From Nematostella vectensis (Eukaryota > Cnidaria > Anthozoa > Actiniaria > Edwardsiidae): a DNA stretch of 64,000 bases. Below the pieces are notes generated by a model. That model saw nothing but the letters and a program-made list of their open reading frames with translations. It was not told the origin of the DNA and did not search any database. The first letter of the stretch is position 1; each line of letters opens with the position of its first letter. The translations under genes were made by a program, and so were the position numbers. Below are positions 27,101-33,100 of the stretch, piece after piece. Where the stretch lies: contig NC_064047.1 in the NCBI RefSeq assembly GCF_932526225.1, positions 6,757,501-6,821,500 on the forward strand. The letters are read 5' to 3'.

Positions 27101-30100
27101 CTCGGGGAAAGCCCTCACCCCACAATTTATACTTTTTTTAACAAAAAAAGTGCATGAAAACCATAATCTGTCTATCAGACTTGTTAAGAAGATTTCTCCT
27201 TGCTTTGGTAGACTCACATTTCTTACTACAATCGCAACCTTTGGAAACCCAGGGCATAGCGAGAACGAGGCGACAGAAAGGGGAGGGGCTCTTCTCTCCC
27301 TCCTCCTACCCCCCTTCCCCTACGCCGACCTTGTTCCCGCCTCTTTCTGGCGCCTCTTCACGCTGACCTAGCCGCCCTTGACATGACGGAAAAACATGAC
27401 TTGGCGTTTCCAATAAGCTCATTTCACATCAAATAAGGCGGAAAATTCCCCAAATTACTAAGTGAGAAATATGAAACAAAATATCAAATGCGACTTTTTA
27501 TAAATTGATGCGACTTATTTTTGTCATTGAAATTTGAGCTTTTGTTCCCTGAGCCCATACATAGCGCAAGGATGATCAAGGAAAAATTACCTTAAAAAGC
27601 CAAATTCTGGGTATGTGCATTTCTGCCTCATGTTATATGTGTTTTGAAAAGTGAAACTCAGTCCGGAATAAAGGGAAATTATGGCTATTGTAAGAAATTG
27701 TATCTTCTTTCTTCATCTCTTCGAAGTGCGCATATTCAGGGTTTTTCCGTCATGTCGCCGCCCTGGGATCCCGAGGATAGTACAAACTTGCGCCTCTTTA
27801 TCACTGTATCTTTTATCACAGCCACAAGTGCAGGACACTATCATCAACAATGACATCTACGACCCATGCTTTCTTCTCCCTCTCTTTACGCACCTCTTCG
27901 CATCAAGTGAGTATAGCATCTGATTGGTGAGTTAATTGTCAGTCGAGTTGAAAGCTCGTTTTGATTGGTCAGTCACTTGTCAATCGATTGAATGGATTGC
28001 CCAGCTTGACTTGTCAATCTAGAATATCGATAGATCTTGTTTTGAAAGCTGTCGTTTTTCTAACTCGCTTGTAGAGAGGTTATAACTCCTTATTAGGAGT
28101 TTACATTCCATGTTTGTAAGTCCGCTTCAATCTTTTTTTTTTTTTTTGGCGCACTAGAACTTTGCTTGTAAGAATTTGTGTTTAACTACGATTTTACAGG
28201 CCGCCATTTTGAAAAAAGGCCAAGGCCCTAGCGTTTTTAGAGCATTTCCTCCCTGGCGCTTTCCCCAGGCTTCTAAACCGTTAAGAAAAACGACTGCCAT
28301 CGATTAATGTGCTACATTTATGTATTAAGTGTCATCGTTTCCTTCAAATAAATCGGCTGTTACTTTTTCAATGATCGATTCCTTTCTATCTTTTCCTTTC
28401 CCAGACTCTGAAATCGACGGCCGGAAATTTATAGAGTGTGGAGGCCTGGGCTTTACCTTAGCTGCAATGTCTTCACGTGATGAGCGCATGCGCAGGGCCG
28501 CTGGCCAAGTGCTTATGAGATATCTGGCTCATGTTGAGGGGGCGGGATTCCGTGAGAGAAAGCAGGTAAGGAATGACCCTTGCTAATCCTGACAATATAG
28601 TAACAGTCGAAACTAAGGGGAATGAATGCAATAAGGTGGAAACCCACGACCACGAAAGATACAGTCAAGAGTATGTTCTTCACGGCTTAAAAAACCTCAA
28701 CCATTAAAAGACAAAAGAATCTATTAAAATCCGAGATATTAAACAGGCCATCCGCTCTAAATTATCAATCACATCCTCAAAGAAACTTCCAATAAACACA
28801 CTGCCTTCAATATTTTGCAATAGTTTTCGCGTTTTTCGTTAAAAATCATCGGAGATTGTTACGTAATCGACCGGAAGTAAACTGGTTTAAATGCGGCTTT
28901 AATGAGACCACGGCTACTCTTGACTGCAGTTGTTAAAAAAAAACTGCCCCAAATCCAGCCGGGCTGGACAGGGTGTCCAAAAAGCACATTACTCCTACTT
29001 TGATATACTTCACTTGAATAATAATTCACTTGAAGATCGATCGATTGCATGCTGCAGAAATATACATCGTTTGCAACCTAATTGTAGCTTTCTTGGCAAG
29101 CATTTTGTATAGGGTTTCACGGTTTCACAGATTGAGGAGTATGACAGTGCAAGTACCGCTTCGCAAACTTTTCATCATGCTTTGATTGACAGATTCAGCT
29201 TCTACTAGAGTGCTTCAGAGACGGACTCACGGACGCATGTGCACGTGTTCCCTGCGTGGTCACTAGGTTTGTGGCACGTGCTTCTCACGTGTTGCTGAGA
29301 CCAGGTTCGTGTTTTTTACTCGTGTTCACGTGTTTGCTACGTGATCACTAGTTTTGTTGCACGTGCTTTTCACGTCTTACTGAGACCATGTTCGTGTTTT
29401 TTTCTTATTTGCACGTGTTTCCCGCGTGGTCACTAGGATTGTGGCACGTGTTTCTCACGTGTTACTGAGACCATGTTCGTTTTTTTTTTTTGCTAATTTG
29501 CACGTGTTCCCTGCATGGTCACTGGGTTTGTGGCACGTGCTCTTCACTTGTTGCTGAGACCAGGTTCGTGTTTTTCACTCGTGTACACGTGTTTGCTGCG
29601 TGGTCACTAGTTTTGTTGCACGTGCTACCATGTTCGTGGTTCGTGTTTTGTGCCTGTGCGCGTGTTCCTTGAAAGAGCACTGAGGCTCAAGGATGTTTTT
29701 TCTCCTACGATTGGAACGCCTCCCCTCCCCCACCCACCCTACACCTCTGCTTTCCCTTCACTCCCACCCCGGAGTCAAATACCTGTATTTAATGTTTCAC
29801 ATCCAGTATTTTTGTTATAAACGAGCAAAGAGCTGTCCATGGTTACCGAACTGCACGGGTAATAGACTGTGCTAGCGTCCCGTCTTGGCCCGACTGGTGC
29901 CAATGTGTGTATGCTAGTGTGGTTTTAAAGTTCACTACTATTTCGATCTAACTTTTCTTCCACCCCCAAATGAATACGTTTCTGATGCCAATGTCCCTTT
30001 TTAGCTAGAGTTAGTCTTAACAATAAACGTAATGTGTTGCAGACCACTCGTTCTACATGCTGATCAACAGTTTCCTCTTATCCCGTCCCGCCATTGACCC

Positions 30101-33100
30101 GCGGGAGATCCCGATGTTTTACACACTTTTCAACTCGAGCAGTATGCAGGTTTGCCCATAAATCTCGACAGTAGTCGGTTTAGTTGACACAATATTGTAA
30201 TGTGTTGAATGTTGTTTCTACCGTGAAACATCAATAGTATAGAACAAAAATGTGACGTCTTTTGTGTGACACTGTTGTGAGAGCCTCTTGCGTGACTCTG
30301 TCGTATCCTCTTGCGTGACACTTTTGTGGCAGCATCTTGCGGTTTGCCCATAAATCTCGACAGTAGTCGGTTTAGTTGACGCAATATTGTAATGTGTTGA
30401 ATGTTGTTTCTACCGTGAAATATCAATAGTATGGCACAAAAATGTGACGTCTCTTGTGTGACACTTTTGTGACAGCATCTTGCGGTTTGTCCATTACTCT
30501 CGACAGTAGTCAGTTTAGTTGACGCAATATTGTAATGTGTTGAATGTTGTTTCTACCGTGAAATATCAATAGTATGGCACAAAAATGTGACGTCTCTTTC
30601 GTGACACTTTTGTGACAGCATCTTGCGGTTTGTCCATTACTCTCGACAGTAGTCGGTTTAGTTGACGCAATATTGTAATGTGTTGAATGTTGTTTCTACC
30701 GTGAAATATCAATAGTATGGCATAAAAATGTGACGTCTCTTGCGTGACACTGTTGTGGGGGCCTCTTGCGTGACTCTATTGTAACCTCTTGCGTGACACT
30801 TTTGTGACAGCATCTTGCGGTTTGCCCATAAATCTCGACAGTAGTCAGTTTAGTTGACGCAATATTGTAATGTGTTGAATGTTGTTTCTACCGTGAAATA
30901 TCAATAGTATGGCATAAAAATGTGACGTCTTTTGTGTGACACTGTTGTGAGAGCCTCTTGCGTGACTCTATTGTAACAACCTCTTGCGTGACACTTTTGT
31001 GACGGCATCTTGCGTGACACAATTTTAACAGACTTTTGCGTGACAATAGTGTAACAGTCTCGAGTGCGACATCAAATTATAACGTCTCTTGCGTGACACA
31101 ATAGTGTAATGCTCTTGCGTGACACGATAGTGCAACGTTTCTTGTAGACACAATAGTGCGATGTCTCTGTCGGGACGTAATAATATAATGTCTTTACCGA
31201 AGCACAATGATTTATTATTTTGTCTAGCGTGACACAAAAAAAATACATCCCTAGCTTAAAAAATACTAAAGTAGGCTCTAGAGTTAATTGTGTGATGTTT
31301 CCATGTCGTTTCAGCATCGCAACGAGCAATCTTGGATGCTTCAGCTCTTGGTAGAGGGAATGCGTGACTCGCAAGACTATTACATCTACAAAAAGCGTCA
31401 CGCAATCGAGCTGGCCCTCAGCTTTCACGATTCCCAGCTCAGTGACCAGCAGTCACGTGTAAGTCAGTGACCACTCATCTGTTGAGTGTCATGTCACGCA
31501 AGTGATTATTACTCATCTATCTCAATATCAATTATCACCAGGTGCTGGTTACCAGTCTCCTGTCGGCCATCTTAGCAGTTCAAGTCGCATCATTTGATTG
31601 TGCAAAGAATTACGGGGTGGTCAGCTGGTTGAATTGTCTCGCCCTCCAAAGGTACATGCGAAATTCTTTTGATGAGTTGAGGATTCAGATATCGATCAAC
31701 CATTCCTTTGTCATTGTTTACAATTGAAAATACAAGGGTTCATTTGCAAGAAAACTTCAAAATAACCATCCCAAATTTAAGTCTGATAGTTTATGAACGA
31801 TTTTTGATTGGACGTTTCTCAGTTACTTGCTTGAATTAGCCGATGGAAATGGATTCTTTGAGTCAATCGTTATTGTGCGGGAGCGTAAAATGGCGGCGTG
31901 ATTGGCCCAAAACATGGTTACCTGTCATAAATATGATTAATGATGTCGTAATCTTCTTCTAGTTAAATTAATCGGATATGAAAAATTGTAAATAAGTGTT
32001 TGTGTTGTTGTTTATTTTTAGTCCCTATTGTTGTTGGTTTGCACTGTTGTTGCTGGCTGTTTCTTATTGTTTGTTGATGTAGCCGTTGTTGTTGCAACCG
32101 AACCACAAAAATGTTCGAAAAGCGCTAATCACCTCGTACAGGTCACAGTTTATTTTTAAAGATAATAACAGGGCCCTTAAACAACAACGACAACAGCAAA
32201 CGTGGACGGCAGAAAACAATAACATTTGATTCATAATTCAATAGCTGCACGTGAAAATGCATTCTATCTGATAAATTTCAGTGTTTTTTTACTAAACCAC
32301 GACGTGAAAACTCCAAGCTCAATTGAGGACGCGGACGTTTGCTCTGTAAACTCCTCTACTGTAGAAATTGTGTCTTTAGTTTATTTTCGTATTTTTCTGT
32401 TCCTAATGTTTGCTTATTCCTTACTAAAGAGGAATTGATCACAAAGCACGGACACATTTTTTTTTTCGATCTCGTTATCCTAGTTGCAATGCTTTTAAGC
32501 TCCCTAATTACTTTGTTGCCACGTTAAATCAAGACCCGGACTCAGGTGTTTGTATAGTGTGTTTTGTCTTTATTCATTCGGTTGAGGCCTGCCGATCAGA
32601 GATAATCATCTCATTTGTGAATTAAATCCGCTCGAATCAGAATGGATTTCATTACATCTTTTAATTAAATTAGCTCCATTCTATTTCTTAAGTATTATTT
32701 AATACAGGGAAATGTATATTTTGAAAAACGATGAAAGTTTTGGATATTAGAAACAAAAACAAAGGAACTGTCGGATCTACGGACGTGAAAAAACATGTAA
32801 CACGTTACCTACTAAATCACGTGACACAATAACGAGATGTAAGTAGAATATAATCTTTATCTCTAGCGGCCGTGAGAGTCTGGAAACCACACTTCACTTG
32901 CTTCAAACCATGTGGGAAACGATGCAAAAAGGGACACAGGGCGCATGCACAGAAGGAAGTGACGCTGACCGGAAGACGCCGTACCCGCCACACTTTGCTG
33001 AAGAGAGCTTGCTAGTCTGCAAAACTCTGATAGGAGGCTTTAGGTAAGGATGGTTTGCCATATTTTGTGCTCTATCAAGTAAGTATCACACTATGCCTGT

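Noticed and set aside
30138-31240. Regularly spaced repeats that might recall a CRISPR array
   Set aside because: Repeats are 145-190 bp, diverged, lack unique spacers of constant size, and the context is an animal intron.
31025-31428. Minus-strand frames over the end of the intron 29 array and exon 30
   Set aside because: Repeat-derived and antisense to a well-supported exon.
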